Below, piece by piece: positions 51,808 through 63,620 of a stretch of DNA of 64,000 nt (positions are counted from its first letter, which is position 1; every line of letters begins with the position of its first letter). The notes under the pieces were generated by a model. It was given only the letters and a program-made list of their open reading frames with translations, ran no database searches and was not told the origin of the DNA. A program made the position numbers and the translations under genes. The stretch comes from CAMLIZ01 sp036231905 (GTDB lineage: Bacteria > Pseudomonadota > Gammaproteobacteria > Burkholderiales > Burkholderiaceae_C): positions 1-64,000 of the forward strand of contig NZ_JAZARE010000001.1 in the NCBI RefSeq assembly GCF_036231905.1, given 5' to 3'.

Positions 51808-53103
51808 ATGCCCCAGATGCTCCCTGCCCGTTTCACTGAACTCGGCCTGCCCTTCCAACGCCTGCTGTGGAGCGACGCACTGATGCTGCTCGCACTGATG
51901 GTGGGGCAGGTGGCGGTGCCGTGGTGGATTGCGCAGGCCGGCGGCGCGGCGGACCTGGCGGTGTACGGCGTGGTGCTGTCGGCGGTCTCCTTCATCACGA
52001 TGCCCTTGCTGTCACCGCTGGGCGACCGCTATCCCAAGCGCTGGCTGATCGCGGGGGCGCTCGCCGCGTATGCGCTGGCTGCCTGCGGCACCGCGGCGTT
52101 GGCGAGCTGGGGCCACTACGCGCTGGCCGCGTTGATCGCATTGCAGTCGGTGCCCATGCTGGCGATGGCGGTGCTGTCGCCAGCCGCCGCCAGCATGGTG
52201 GCCGAGCTGGTGCCGGCCCAGCAACTCACGCGCGCGATCGGTGTGCAGCAGAGCGCACAGTCCATGGGCCGGCTGATCGGCCCGGCCATCGGCGGTGCGG
52301 TGTTGGCCGCCGCCGGCACCGCGGCGGCGCTGTGGTTGAACGGCGGGCTGCTGATCGCGGCCGCCTTGCTCGCCACCCGGTTGCCATCACAAGCCATCCA
52401 CGCACCCGCATCCTGTCGCTGGTGGGCCGACCTGCGCGCGGGCCTGAAGGCCAACTGGGCGATCCCGCTGGAGCGGGGCTGGATCACGGTGAACTTCCTG
52501 AGCTGGATCTTCCTGTACCCCGCGCTGGCGATGCTGGTGCCGCTGAAGGTGCAGTCGCTCGGCCTGTCCGCCGCCTGGCTGGGCGCCTGCGAGGCCGCGC
52601 TGTCGCTCGGCATGCTGGTGGGCTCACTGGGCGCATCGGAGTGGTGGATACGGCGCCAGGGCCGCTATGCCACGCGCATCGGCTCCGCCGTCATCCAGGG
52701 CCTGGCGCTCGCCGTGGCCGGCTGGACCACCTGGCCGTGGCTGCTGGTGCCCGCATTCGCGGTGGCGGGGCTCACCAACTCCGCGGCCACGCTGGTGGGC
52801 CTCACCCACCGCATGCTGGCCCGGCCGCTGGCGTTCCGCGCGCGCATGTCGGCCGGCTCGATGATGACCTCCCAGGTGGCCGGCACCCTGGGGCCCGCGC
52901 TGGCCGGTGTGGCGCTGGCCCATTGGCCGGTGAGCACGGTCTATGGCGTGTTCGCCTTGCTCGGCGGCTTTGGTGCGCTCGGGCTCGCGTTGATCCCCGG
53001 CTTCCGCGCCTTCATGGCACTGGACAACGATGCGGTGAACGGCTGGTACCAGCGCGCGCACCCGGAGGCCTTTGTGGAGACGCCGCCGCGGCGTTCGGCC
53101 TGA
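51808..53103 (+). CDS. Major facilitator superfamily transporter
   Basis: A 431-residue inner-membrane protein with 10-12 hydrophobic helices. SPLGDRYPKRWLIAGA is the loop 2-3 motif. The EntS-type layout (AASMVAELVPAQQLTRAIGV, then QSAQSMGRLIGPAIGG) suggests an exporter such as a drug or siderophore pump. Substrate not predictable. Confidence 0.88.
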   Translation: MPQMLPARFTELGLPFQRLLWSDALMLLALMVGQVAVPWWIAQAGGAADLAVYGVVLSAVSFITMPLLSPLGDRYPKRWLIAGALAAYALAACGTAALASWGHYALAALIALQSVPMLAMAVLSPAAASMVAELVPAQQLTRAIGVQQSAQSMGRLIGPAIGGAVLAAAGTAAALWLNGGLLIAAALLATRLPSQAIHAPASCRWWADLRAGLKANWAIPLERGWITVNFLSWIFLYPALAMLVPLKVQSLGLSAAWLGACEAALSLGMLVGSLGASEWWIRRQGRYATRIGSAVIQGLALAVAGWTTWPWLLVPAFAVAGLTNSAATLVGLTHRMLARPLAFRARMSAGSMMTSQVAGTLGPALAGVALAHWPVSTVYGVFALLGGFGALGLALIPGFRAFMALDNDAVNGWYQRAHPEAFVETPPRRSA

Positions 53104-53111
53104 AGCCGGGC

Positions 53112-53513
53112 TCAGCGACCGTCCACGGGCGCGGCCTCGTACAGCTCCAGCGGCAGGCCGTCCGGATCGGCGAAGAAGACAAAACGCCGGTTCGTGGTCT
53201 CGTCCACGCGCACGGCCTCCACCGCCACACCCCTGGCTTCCAGCACGCGCTTGCACTCGGCCACGTCATCCACCTCGAAGGCCAGGTGGCGCAGGCCCCT
53301 GGCCTCGGGATAGGACGGCCGCGGCGGCGGATTGGGAAACGAGAACAGCTCGATCTGCCCGCCATCGGGCAGGCGCAGGTCCAGCTTGTAGGAATCACGC
53401 TCCGCGCGGTAGTGCTCGGCCAGCACGGCCAGCCCCAGCACCTCGGTGTAGAAGCGCCTGGACACGGCGTAGTCGGCGCAAATGATGGCGGCGTGGTGGA
53501 TGCGTCGCAGCAT
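53112..53513 (-). CDS. VOC-family glyoxalase I-like protein
   Basis: A 133-residue protein. IHHAAIICADYAVSRRFYTE, QIELFSFPNPP, GLRHLAFEVDDV and FFADPDGLPLELYEA follow the GloA2/SMU1112c-type VOC pattern with His, Glu, His, Glu metal ligands. It may act on methylglyoxal-glutathione adducts; activity is inferred. Confidence 0.88.
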   Translation of the reverse strand: MLRRIHHAAIICADYAVSRRFYTEVLGLAVLAEHYRAERDSYKLDLRLPDGGQIELFSFPNPPPRPSYPEARGLRHLAFEVDDVAECKRVLEARGVAVEAVRVDETTNRRFVFFADPDGLPLELYEAAPVDGR

Positions 53514-53518
53514 GCTTG

Positions 53519-53941
53519 TTACCTCCAGCGGGCCAGGATTTCGGTCACCCGGCCAAGCTCGTCCGCATGCACGTCTGCCACCGTCACCTGCAATGAGCCG
53601 AATGCGTCAACGAGAGCCGGGTGCCACACGGTCCAGGCCAGCATGGGCAGCGAATCCTTGTGCAGGTCGTAGGCCGCGACGACGGCTCCGCCGGCCAAGC
53701 TCGCGAGCCGCTGGATGGTGGCCTGTCTGCCGCTGCCGTCCGTTTGGCACACGGCCACGCCCCCATCCGCGCGCAGGGCCAGCAGCGCGCGTGCACCCAG
53801 CGCGGTGGACGCGGGGACCACCACATCGCAGTCCGCCATCTCCCGCAGGATGAGCCGGTGCACGCGGCGGCCCCGGATGCTGGTCATGCCCTCGACGAAT
53901 GCCGTGGCCACCTGGGCCAGCCTTTGTTTATCGATCGCCAT
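53519..53941 (-). CDS. Protein of unknown function
   Basis: A 140-residue protein (MAIDKQRLAQVATAFVEGMT...) with no signal peptide or membrane segment and no family I recognise. It overlaps the upstream YdjM-like gene by 14 bp, and the VOC gene follows 5 bp later, so all three are probably one transcript. Confidence 0.65.
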   Translation of the reverse strand: MAIDKQRLAQVATAFVEGMTSIRGRRVHRLILREMADCDVVVPASTALGARALLALRADGGVAVCQTDGSGRQATIQRLASLAGGAVVAAYDLHKDSLPMLAWTVWHPALVDAFGSLQVTVADVHADELGRVTEILARWR

Positions 53942-54485
53942 CGTGCGTGCTGCTCCCGTTGCCGCGCCTGCGCCGCACCAGCCGCAGCGTGAGCATCACC
54001 GCCACGGCAGCCGCCCAGACCCAGAGCAGTTCCGACACCAGCACCTGCAGCCCCCGGCCACCGGCCAGGCGGCGCAGGCTCAGCGGCGAGGCTTCGATCA
54101 CCTGCCAGGGGAAGAACAGGCGCTCGCTGGACAGCGGCCACCACAAGGCGACGCCCTGGCCGCCGTTGGTCAGCATGTCCAGCAGCCCGTGCGATGCGGT
54201 TGCGATGGCGATGAAGAGGAACGCGGTCCGCGGCGTGGCCTGCAGCGCCCGCGCGCCCAACCACGCGACCGCACCCAGCAGCAGCGCAAAGGCCAGCGAA
54301 TGCGACGCGCCCCGGTGCCCCCAGGCATCGGCATAGGGAACACCGAACCGAAACGCCAGCACGTCGAGGTCCGGTACCGCCGACGCCATCACCCCGGCGA
54401 TCAGCAGGCGCCGTGGCACCACGCCGCGGCCCAGCCCCAGGCCCAGCGCCAGCGGCACGGCAGCATGGGCCAGGATGGTCGGCAT
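53928..54485 (-). CDS. YdjM-like membrane-bound metal-dependent hydrolase
   Basis: A 185-residue protein with 4-5 hydrophobic helices. MPTILAHAAVPLALGLGLG, ASAVPDLDVLAF and HRGASHSLAFA supply the conserved His and Asp residues of the DUF457/YdjM family. Substrate unknown. Confidence 0.85.
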   Translation of the reverse strand: MPTILAHAAVPLALGLGLGRGVVPRRLLIAGVMASAVPDLDVLAFRFGVPYADAWGHRGASHSLAFALLLGAVAWLGARALQATPRTAFLFIAIATASHGLLDMLTNGGQGVALWWPLSSERLFFPWQVIEASPLSLRRLAGGRGLQVLVSELLWVWAAAVAVMLTLRLVRRRRGNGSSTHDGDR

Positions 54486-54491
54486 CGCTGT

Positions 54492-54935
54492 TCAGGCCCG
54501 CGCCGTGGCGGCAGGCCACCGGTGGCCCAGCACCATGTCCAGCGGATAGACATGCTCGCGCACCTCCCCCAGCTGGTTGCCGCCCAGCAGGTGCACCTGT
54601 TGCGCATCGGCCCGCAGGAAAAAGCCCACATGCCCTTTCCAGCTCGTGGGGTCGTCGCGGTACAGCACGGTGATGCAGCCGGGCACCGGCGCCTGCAGCG
54701 GCTGGCCCCAATCGAGCCAGGAGCGCGCCAGCGCCGAGCCGGTGCCCGCGATGCCCACCTGCGCCAGGCACCAGTGGACGAAGGACGAGCACCACGAGGC
54801 CTTGTCGTCGTAGCCCTCGATGTTGGTGCCGGCGTGGTACTGCACGATGCGCGGGTTGCTGCAGCCCGCGGGCCATGCGGCGACGCCGCGTTCGGCCCAG
54901 GCGATCGGCATCCACGGTGGTGCTGCAGCGTTCAT
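54492..54935 (-). CDS. TIGR02594-type peptidase-like (CHAP/NlpC-P60 fold) protein
   Basis: A 147-residue protein. KASWCSSFVHWCLAQVGIAG has the catalytic Cys, GHVGFFLRADAQQVHLLGGNQ the His and the closing motif. Members of TIGR02594 are thought to cut peptidoglycan cross-links. No signal peptide is present, which is unusual for a wall enzyme and fits a phage- or toxin-derived use. Confidence 0.8.
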   Translation of the reverse strand: MNAAAPPWMPIAWAERGVAAWPAGCSNPRIVQYHAGTNIEGYDDKASWCSSFVHWCLAQVGIAGTGSALARSWLDWGQPLQAPVPGCITVLYRDDPTSWKGHVGFFLRADAQQVHLLGGNQLGEVREHVYPLDMVLGHRWPAATARA

Positions 54936-54941
54936 GCCGGG

Positions 54942-55337
54942 CTACGGCGCGGTGCGCGGCGTTTCGTTGCTGTGGCGGAAGGCGCTGGCGCGTTCATGCT
55001 CGATCGGCCGGATCTCGTAGCTCAGGCCGCAGGCCAGGCAGGGGTTGTCGGCCGCGATGCGGGCCGCTTCGTCCAGGCTGCCGGCCCGCACGAACCAGTA
55101 ACCACCGATCACCTCCTTGGCCTCCGCAAACGGGCCGTCGGTGATGCCGCCGCGGCTCACGAGCTTGGCCCCGGTGGCCAGGCGTTGGCCGCGCTTGAAC
55201 CTGCCTTCGGCCACCAGGCGGTCGTACCAGGCATAAAAACGATCGATCGCGTCCTGGATCTCCTGCGGGGACTTCTGCGGATCCCATTGGCCGCGAGACA
55301 GCAGCAGGTATTCGTGGATGGAGGGTTCGCTGGACAT
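54942..55337 (-). CDS. YciI-related protein
   Basis: A 131-residue dimeric alpha/beta-barrel-like protein. HEYLLLSRGQWDPQKSPQEI, GITDGPFAEAKEVIGGYWFV and the PCLACG stretch match the YCII-related (DGPF) family, often linked to sigma-factor genes. No sigma factor is adjacent. Function unknown. Confidence 0.85.
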   Translation of the reverse strand: MSSEPSIHEYLLLSRGQWDPQKSPQEIQDAIDRFYAWYDRLVAEGRFKRGQRLATGAKLVSRGGITDGPFAEAKEVIGGYWFVRAGSLDEAARIAADNPCLACGLSYEIRPIEHERASAFRHSNETPRTAP

Positions 55338-55427
55338 GGTGGTGGTCGGCTGGGCAACGCGTGCACCTTACCAAAGACAAACGGGCCGCGCACCCGCAGC
55401 GCTGGCGCACCCAACGGCATGGCGCTC

Positions 55428-57542
55428 TCACCGTCGGCCCAGCCGCTCCAGCGCGTGGCGGGCGCATTGGCCCACCGCATGGGCATCGTGCACTGCCAGC
55501 TGCAGGCGCCGCAGCAGCCAGGGCATAGGCTCGTCGGCCGGCGGCAGCACCGGCAGCGCGTCCAGGCGCAACGCCGGCGGCTCGGGCGGCAGCTGGGCCT
55601 CGCCGGGCGGCTGCAGGCGCGCCTGCAGTTCGGCATGGGCGGCAGCCAGGGCCGACCGCGAGGCCTCGGCTTCCAGCGTCTGTGCCCGCCGCAGCCGTGT
55701 CATGCGGATGGCCGACAGGTGCGCCATCAGCCGGTGCGCATGATCCAGCAGCCGGGTGAGCTCGTCGATCGGCACGCGCACGCTGCGCGGTTCGGCCGCG
55801 CTGCGCTGCAGGGCGGCCGCGATGGAGGTGAGCGCGTCGTAGGCCTGCAGGCGGGCCAGGCGCTGCGCCACGCCGGCTTGTGCGGCGCCCTGCACGGCCT
55901 GCTCCGCATAGGCGCGCAGGGCACCCAGCGCCTGGGCCACCGCCCGCGGCAGGCTGCGCCGCTCCCACGCCGGCAGCACGTAGCTGAAGGCCCAGGCCAG
56001 CGCCGCGCCGAGCAGGGTGTCGGCCAGCCGCTCGCCGATCGCAAAACCGCCGGCCGGGTCCACCAGGTGCGACTGCAGCAGCGCCATCACGGTGGCCGCG
56101 ACCGCGGTGATCAGGTAGCGCACGGTGATGAAGGCATGCGCCACGCCCACGGCCACCAGGAAGGCCAGCGGCTGCAGCGCCGGCACGCGAGCCAGCAGCA
56201 GCACCAGCAGGCAGCCCAGCATGGTGCCGGTGACCCGCGCATTGCGGCGCGCGAGCGTCTGCTCCAGGTTGCCGCGCAGCACCACGCCCACGCTGAGCAC
56301 CAGCCAGTGCGGATGCGAGGCCCAGGGCAGCATCAGGCCGATGAAGTAGGCGCAGCTCAGCGCCAGGGCGGCACGCACCGCATGGCGCAGCACCGGCGAG
56401 CCGCCGCGCAGGTGGCCGCGCAGCGCCGCCAGCGGCCAGGTCTCCGGCCCGACGAAGCGCTGCAGTTCGTCGGCCGACAGCGAAAGCGGCTGCGGCTCCA
56501 CGTCGCGCCGCACCAGCGCCAGCACGCGGCGCGCATCCGCGGCCAGCATGTCCACCCGCGAGCCCAGCACCGGCAGCAGGCGCTGGCGCGCGTCGTCGGG
56601 CGCGAGCGGGCTGCCGGCCAGGGCATCGGCCCCCGCCTCGCCATGTGGCAGCGGGATGGTGCCGGTGCGCAGGCCGGATTCGGCAGCGTCCAGCACCGCA
56701 GCCACCTCGGTGAGGGCCACCGCCACCCGCGCCCGCACCCAGCGGCCGGCAAGGTCGTCGCCCAGCAGGTCCAGGTCGAGCCGGCTGGCGAGCAGCACAT
56801 CGCGCAGGTCGATGGTGCGCAGCAGGATGGCAGTTTCACGGCGCGCGCGCTCGGTGGCCGGCGCCGCGAAGAGCAGGTCGCGCGCGGCCTGCAGCGCCTC
56901 GGCCAGCGTGGCTTCGTCGCCCACCCAGTTGCGCAGCTCGCCACTGGCGGCGGCCTGCGGCGTGGCCAGCACCTCGGCGCGCGAGCGCAGCAGCCGCGCC
57001 ATGGCCGCCACCGCGCCGGCCAGCGCCAGCGTGCGGTAGCGCCGCTGCAGCAGCCGGTTGGCCAGCGCCGACCAGCCGATGTAGGCCAGCGCGCCACCCG
57101 CATGCCAGCCCACCAAGGTGAGCACGGGCACCTGCGGGGGCGCGGCCAGCGTAAACACCAGCGACAGCACCGGCGCAAACGACACCGGCCCGGCGCGCGG
57201 CCCCCAGGCCAGCGTCATCATCGCCAGCCAGGTGAGGACCGCCAACCCCAGGCCCAGCCCGAGCGGCCAGGGGCGCAGCAGCGCCACCACCAGCGCCGCC
57301 AGGGTGGCCAGCACTGCGGCGCCCACCACCCGCTGCACGTTGCGCCGGCCGGTGCCCGGCAGGTCGGCCAGGCTGGTGCACACCGCGCCCGCCACCGCGA
57401 GCTGGGCCGCCAGGGCCTCGCCCACCCACACGCCCAGCCGGCTGCACAGCAGCTGCACCGCCGCGATGCCCAGCGCCACCGCCACACCGTTGATCACATG
57501 GGCGGGCGGGGCGGGGGCTAGGCGCGGCATGGCGGCAAGCAT
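55428..57542 (-). CDS. FUSC-family (YccS-like) membrane protein
   Basis: A 704-residue inner-membrane protein with two hydrophobic blocks of about six helices each (residues about 20-155 and 385-510), separated and followed by cytoplasmic helical domains, as in YccS and aromatic-acid efflux proteins. GNLEQTLARRNARVTGTMLG is a FUSC signature in the second block. Start 57,542 (MLAAMPRLAP) or 57,530. Confidence 0.85.
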   Translation of the reverse strand: MLAAMPRLAPAPPAHVINGVAVALGIAAVQLLCSRLGVWVGEALAAQLAVAGAVCTSLADLPGTGRRNVQRVVGAAVLATLAALVVALLRPWPLGLGLGLAVLTWLAMMTLAWGPRAGPVSFAPVLSLVFTLAAPPQVPVLTLVGWHAGGALAYIGWSALANRLLQRRYRTLALAGAVAAMARLLRSRAEVLATPQAAASGELRNWVGDEATLAEALQAARDLLFAAPATERARRETAILLRTIDLRDVLLASRLDLDLLGDDLAGRWVRARVAVALTEVAAVLDAAESGLRTGTIPLPHGEAGADALAGSPLAPDDARQRLLPVLGSRVDMLAADARRVLALVRRDVEPQPLSLSADELQRFVGPETWPLAALRGHLRGGSPVLRHAVRAALALSCAYFIGLMLPWASHPHWLVLSVGVVLRGNLEQTLARRNARVTGTMLGCLLVLLLARVPALQPLAFLVAVGVAHAFITVRYLITAVAATVMALLQSHLVDPAGGFAIGERLADTLLGAALAWAFSYVLPAWERRSLPRAVAQALGALRAYAEQAVQGAAQAGVAQRLARLQAYDALTSIAAALQRSAAEPRSVRVPIDELTRLLDHAHRLMAHLSAIRMTRLRRAQTLEAEASRSALAAAHAELQARLQPPGEAQLPPEPPALRLDALPVLPPADEPMPWLLRRLQLAVHDAHAVGQCARHALERLGRR

Positions 57543-57628
57543 AGACGGACGCCCCGCGCCGGGATGCGCGGTGCGCACGTCCCGTTTTGCGTTGCCCTAC
57601 AGTCGGCGGCGTGACTTCAGCGCCCACC

Positions 57629-59086
57629 ATGACCCCAGACGATCTGTACCGTGTGGCCGTGCAGGCCATGCAGGCCCGCGGCCTGCTGCCCGAGTTCAGC
57701 CCCGCCGCACTGCAGGAGGCGCAGGCCCTGCGCCACACCGGCCCGCGGCGCGACGGCGACATCCGCGACCTGCGCCAGCTGACCTGGTTCTCGATCGACA
57801 ACGACGACACGCGCGACCTGGACCAGCTGAGCGTGGCCGAGCCGCTGGCCGGCGGCGCCGCGCGCCTGAAGGTCGCGGTGGCCGATGTGGACGTGATGGT
57901 GCGCCCGGGCGGCGCGATCGACGGCCATGCCGCCACCAACACCACTTCGGTGTACACCGCCGCCGGCGTGTTCCCGATGCTGCCGGAGGCCCTGTCCACC
58001 GACTTGAGCTCGCTGCACGAGGGCCAGGAGCGCCTGGCGGTGGTGGTGGACATGCAGGTGCAGCCCGACGGCACGGTGGGCAGCGTCGAGATCTACCGCG
58101 CGGTGGTGCTCAACCATGCCAAGCTCACCTACGGCGGCGTGTCCGCCTGGCTGGACGACCCGGCCGCTGCGCCGCTGCCGCAGCTGCACCAGGTGCCCGG
58201 GCTGGAACAGCAGCTGCGCCTGCACGACACGGTGGCGCGCCAGCTGCAGCAATGGCGGCAGCGCCGTGGCGCCCTCGAGGTGAACACCGCCTCCGCCCGC
58301 CCGGTGTTCCAGGATGGCCAGCTGGTCGACCTGCGTGCCGACACCAGGAACCGCGCCAAGGACCTGATCGCCGACCTGATGATCGCCACCAACGGCGCCA
58401 CCGCCCGCTTCCTGGCCGGGCAGGGCTTCCCGTCGTTGCGCCGCTTCCTGCAGGCGCCGCGCCGCTGGGACCGCATCGAGGCCCTTGCCGGCTTGCACGG
58501 CGTGCAGTTGCCGGCCGAACCGGATGCCCTGGCACTGGACCGCTTCCTGCGCGCCCGCCGCACGGCGGACCCGGCCGGCTTTGCCGACCTGTCGCTGGCG
58601 GTGGTGAAGCTGCTCGGCTCCGGCGAATACATGGCCGCGCCCGCCGGGCGCGCGGGCGTCAGCCACTTCGGCTTGGCGGTGAACGACTACGCCCACTCCA
58701 CCGCCCCCAACCGGCGCTTCCCCGACCTGGTGACCCAGCGCCTGGTGAAGGCGGCGCTCGCGCGCGAGGCCCCGCCCTACACCGTGGAGCAGCTCGCGGA
58801 GATCGCGCGCCACTGCACGCTGCAGGAGGACAACGCCAGCAAGGTGGAGCGCCAGGTGCTCAAGGCGGCCGCAGCCTACCTGCTGCACGAACGCATCGGC
58901 GAACGCTTCGATGCCGTCGTGACCGGCGCGGCGCCCAAGGGCACCTTCGTGCGCATTGCCCGCCCGCTGGTGGAAGGCCGGGTGGTGCGCGGCTTCGAAG
59001 GGCTGGACGTGGGCGACGCTGCGCGGGTGCGCCTGGTGGCGGTGGACTTCGCGCAAGGCCACATCGACTTCGAACGCGTCGCCTGA
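57629..59086 (+). CDS. RNB-domain (RNase II/R-like) ribonuclease
   Basis: A 485-residue protein. WFSIDNDDTRDLDQLSVAE holds the four catalytic-type aspartates of the RNB domain, VAVADVDVMV follows, and HSTAPNRRFPDLVTQRLVKA carries the arginines near the active site. It lacks cold-shock domains at the N-terminus, and the end may be a short S1-like segment. It should degrade RNA 3' to 5'. ATG 57629 is used; a GTG at 57,611 is possible. Confidence 0.9.
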   Translation: MTPDDLYRVAVQAMQARGLLPEFSPAALQEAQALRHTGPRRDGDIRDLRQLTWFSIDNDDTRDLDQLSVAEPLAGGAARLKVAVADVDVMVRPGGAIDGHAATNTTSVYTAAGVFPMLPEALSTDLSSLHEGQERLAVVVDMQVQPDGTVGSVEIYRAVVLNHAKLTYGGVSAWLDDPAAAPLPQLHQVPGLEQQLRLHDTVARQLQQWRQRRGALEVNTASARPVFQDGQLVDLRADTRNRAKDLIADLMIATNGATARFLAGQGFPSLRRFLQAPRRWDRIEALAGLHGVQLPAEPDALALDRFLRARRTADPAGFADLSLAVVKLLGSGEYMAAPAGRAGVSHFGLAVNDYAHSTAPNRRFPDLVTQRLVKAALAREAPPYTVEQLAEIARHCTLQEDNASKVERQVLKAAAAYLLHERIGERFDAVVTGAAPKGTFVRIARPLVEGRVVRGFEGLDVGDAARVRLVAVDFAQGHIDFERVA

Positions 59087-59172
59087 TGTAACGCCCTGCG
59101 GCGCCCCCTTGTGGCGGGCACGGACGATGCCACCTTCGCTGCTGGAGGCCGATGCCGGCCGAGGAGCCCGCG

Positions 59173-59442
59173 ATGTGGAAACGCCTGACCTTGCTCTGGA
59201 CTGTGCTGCGCGGTGACGCGCGCGCGTTGTGGTTCGCGCTGCGCCACCCGGCAGCGCCCGGCTGGCTGAAGCTGGGCACGGCGCTGATCGCGCTGTATGT
59301 GCTGTCGCCGATCGACCTGATCCCCGACGTGCTGCCCGTGATCGGCGTGGTGGACGACCTGGTGCTGGTGCCGCTGGCCATCCGCTGGCTGCTCAAGCGC
59401 CTGCCGCCGGAGCTGGCACGCGCCGCAGCCGCGCGGCGTTGA
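59173..59442 (+). CDS. DUF1232 (YkvA-like) membrane protein
   Basis: An 89-residue protein. LKLGTALIALYVLSPIDLIP, then DVLPVIGVVDDLVLVPLAI, is the DUF1232 signature (SPIDLIPD). GAGGAG stands 7 nt before ATG 59173, so this start is chosen over 59,152. Confidence 0.88.
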   Translation: MWKRLTLLWTVLRGDARALWFALRHPAAPGWLKLGTALIALYVLSPIDLIPDVLPVIGVVDDLVLVPLAIRWLLKRLPPELARAAAARR

Positions 59443-59572
59443 CCGGCAGGGCGATGCGCCGGCGGGATCGCATCGCAGGCGGACGCGCGCCAAAGTTCAC
59501 GGCGCGCGCCGCCAGCCCGGGCGGGGGCTGCATCATGATGCGGTGGCCAGGCCGGCGTGCCGCTGCGCAGCC

Positions 59573-61714
<2,142 letters not shown>

Positions 61715-61794
61715 GGCGACGCCGAACGAGCCGGCACGCCGATTGCTCCCGGTCTTGCGCCATACAACACATCGCGACGACCGAGGAGACCGGC

Positions 61795-62400
61795 ATGCCC
61801 ACGATGCCACGCCGCCCCTGCCCCACCGTGTTCTCTGCGCTGGGCCTCAGCCTGACGGTGTTGCTGGCCGCGTGCGGCTCCAGCCCGAAGCCCCCGCTGC
61901 TGAACAGCCCGAAAACGTCCGCCAGCGCGGAGCCGAAAAAAGCACCGGTGGCCGTGGCCACGCCGGTGCCGGTGCCGTCCGCACAAGGCCCCGCCACAGC
62001 GGCCGCCAGCGGCACCAGCACCAGCACGGGCGCAAGCACCAACGGCAGCCCCGCCAGTGCCATCGCCGCGGCCGACGACAACGACCCGGCGGTCATCTAT
62101 TTCGACTCCGACGTCTACACCGTCAAGGACGAATACCAGCCCCTGCTGGAAGCCCACGCCAAGCGCCTGATCGCCAACCCCAAGCTGCGCCTGCGCATCG
62201 ACGCCCACACCGACAACAACGGCCCGGCCGACTACAACCTGGAGCTGGCGCGCATGCGCGCGCAGTCGGTGATGAAACAGCTGGTGGCGCTGGGCGTGCC
62301 GCCGCAGCAGCTGCAGATCGTGGGCCACGGCAAGGGGCGGGCGGCCAAGGGCGGCAAGGCGCAGGCGGCGAACCGGCGGGTGGAGTTGACTTACCGCTGA
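61795..62400 (+). CDS. OmpA-family lipoprotein
   Basis: A 201-residue lipoprotein with lipobox LAAC (Cys27) and a Ser/Thr/Ala/Pro-rich linker. The C-terminal OmpA domain (VIYFDSDVYTVKDEY, RIDAHTDNNGPADYNLELAR, RVELTYR) binds peptidoglycan, tying the outer membrane to the wall. It is not Pal: no tol genes are nearby. Its end overlaps the convergent pfk gene by 10 bp. Confidence 0.9.
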   Translation: MPTMPRRPCPTVFSALGLSLTVLLAACGSSPKPPLLNSPKTSASAEPKKAPVAVATPVPVPSAQGPATAAASGTSTSTGASTNGSPASAIAAADDNDPAVIYFDSDVYTVKDEYQPLLEAHAKRLIANPKLRLRIDAHTDNNGPADYNLELARMRAQSVMKQLVALGVPPQQLQIVGHGKGRAAKGGKAQAANRRVELTYR

Positions 62401-63605
62401 AGGATCTTCTGCACCGGCGCCGGCCGCAGCCGGTTCGCGTCCGGCATGCCTGAGCCGAGCAGCGGCCGCAGGTACAGCCGGAACGCATCCGTCACATCGG
62501 TGCCGCTGTCGCTGATGAATTCATCCTCCATCACCCGCGTCTTGCCGGCCACCGTCTCCAGCGGAACCAGCTCGTAGTCCGCCGAATAAAAACCGGTGCG
62601 CTTGATCGCGACGGAGCCGTCGCGGTCGCCCCACATCGCGTACTGCACCGCCTTTTCGCCCACCTCGCGCGCTTCGCGCTGGTCCACGTCGGACACGCAG
62701 CCGAGGAAGCTGCGCTGCAGGTAGCCGAAGGTGTCGCCGCGCACGCGCTTGATCTTCAGCTTGTTCTTGATCTCCTCGCACAGCAGGTCGGCCAGCGCGC
62801 CGGTGCCGGAGAGCTGCACGTTGCCGTGGGCATCGTGTTCCACGCTCTTGGCGAGCTGGGCGGCGATGGGGGTGCCCGCCGCGTCGTGGATGCCTTCGGA
62901 CACCGCGATCACGCAGCGGCCGTGGCGTTCGTAGGTGGCCTTCACGTCGGCCAGGAACTTGTCGAGCACGAAGGTGCGCTCGGGCAGGTAGATCAGGTGG
63001 GGGCCGTCGTCGGGGAACTTCTTGCCGAGGGCCGATGCGGCGGTGAGAAAGCCCGCATGCCGGCCCATCACCACGCCGACGTACACCCCCGGCAGCGCTG
63101 CGTTGTCCAGGTTGGCGCCGGCAAAGGCCTGGGCCACGAAACGCGCGGCGGACGGAAAGCCCGGCGTGTGGTCGTTGCCCACCAGGTCGTTGTCGATCGT
63201 CTTCGGGATGTGCACGCTGCGCAGCGGGTAGCCGGCCTTGCGCGCCTCCTCGCTCACGATGCGCACGGTGTCCGACGAATCGTTGCCGCCGATGTAGAAG
63301 AAGTGCCCGATCTCGTGCGCCTTGAGCACCTTGAAGATCTCCTGGCAGTACTTGAGGTCGGGCTTGTCGCGCGTGGAGCCCAGGGCGGACGCCGGCGTGC
63401 CGGCCACCAGCTCCAGGTTGTGGCTGGTCTCTTGCGTGAGGTCCCAGAAATCCTCGTTCACGATGCCGCGCACGCCGTGGCGCGCACCGTAGATGCGGTC
63501 CACGCCGGCGAAGCGGCGCGCTTCCAGCACCACGCCGGCCAGCGACTGGTTGATCACCGCGGTGGGGCCGCCGCCCTGGGCGACGAGGATCTTGCTGGGC
63601 TTCAT
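62391..63605 (-). CDS. pfp: 6-phosphofructokinase, PPi-dependent type
   Basis: A 404-residue phosphofructokinase. GGGPTAVINQSLAGVV begins the fold; HFFYIGGNDSSDTV and HIPKTIDNDLVGNDHTPGF follow. The Lys of PKTIDND and the Asn-Asp motif in place of ATP-PFK's GGDGS indicate pyrophosphate as phosphoryl donor, by analogy with the family. It would allow reversible fructose 6-phosphate phosphorylation. VSEGIHDAAG and the C-terminal end are ordinary. Confidence 0.85.
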   Translation of the reverse strand: MKPSKILVAQGGGPTAVINQSLAGVVLEARRFAGVDRIYGARHGVRGIVNEDFWDLTQETSHNLELVAGTPASALGSTRDKPDLKYCQEIFKVLKAHEIGHFFYIGGNDSSDTVRIVSEEARKAGYPLRSVHIPKTIDNDLVGNDHTPGFPSAARFVAQAFAGANLDNAALPGVYVGVVMGRHAGFLTAASALGKKFPDDGPHLIYLPERTFVLDKFLADVKATYERHGRCVIAVSEGIHDAAGTPIAAQLAKSVEHDAHGNVQLSGTGALADLLCEEIKNKLKIKRVRGDTFGYLQRSFLGCVSDVDQREAREVGEKAVQYAMWGDRDGSVAIKRTGFYSADYELVPLETVAGKTRVMEDEFISDSGTDVTDAFRLYLRPLLGSGMPDANRLRPAPVQKILQR

Positions 63606-63620
63606 GCGCGCGCTCCGTTC

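Noticed and set aside
53715..57521. 1268-codon frame on the + strand
   Set aside because: Antisense to YdjM-like, TIGR02594, YciI and FUSC genes, each with clear motifs.
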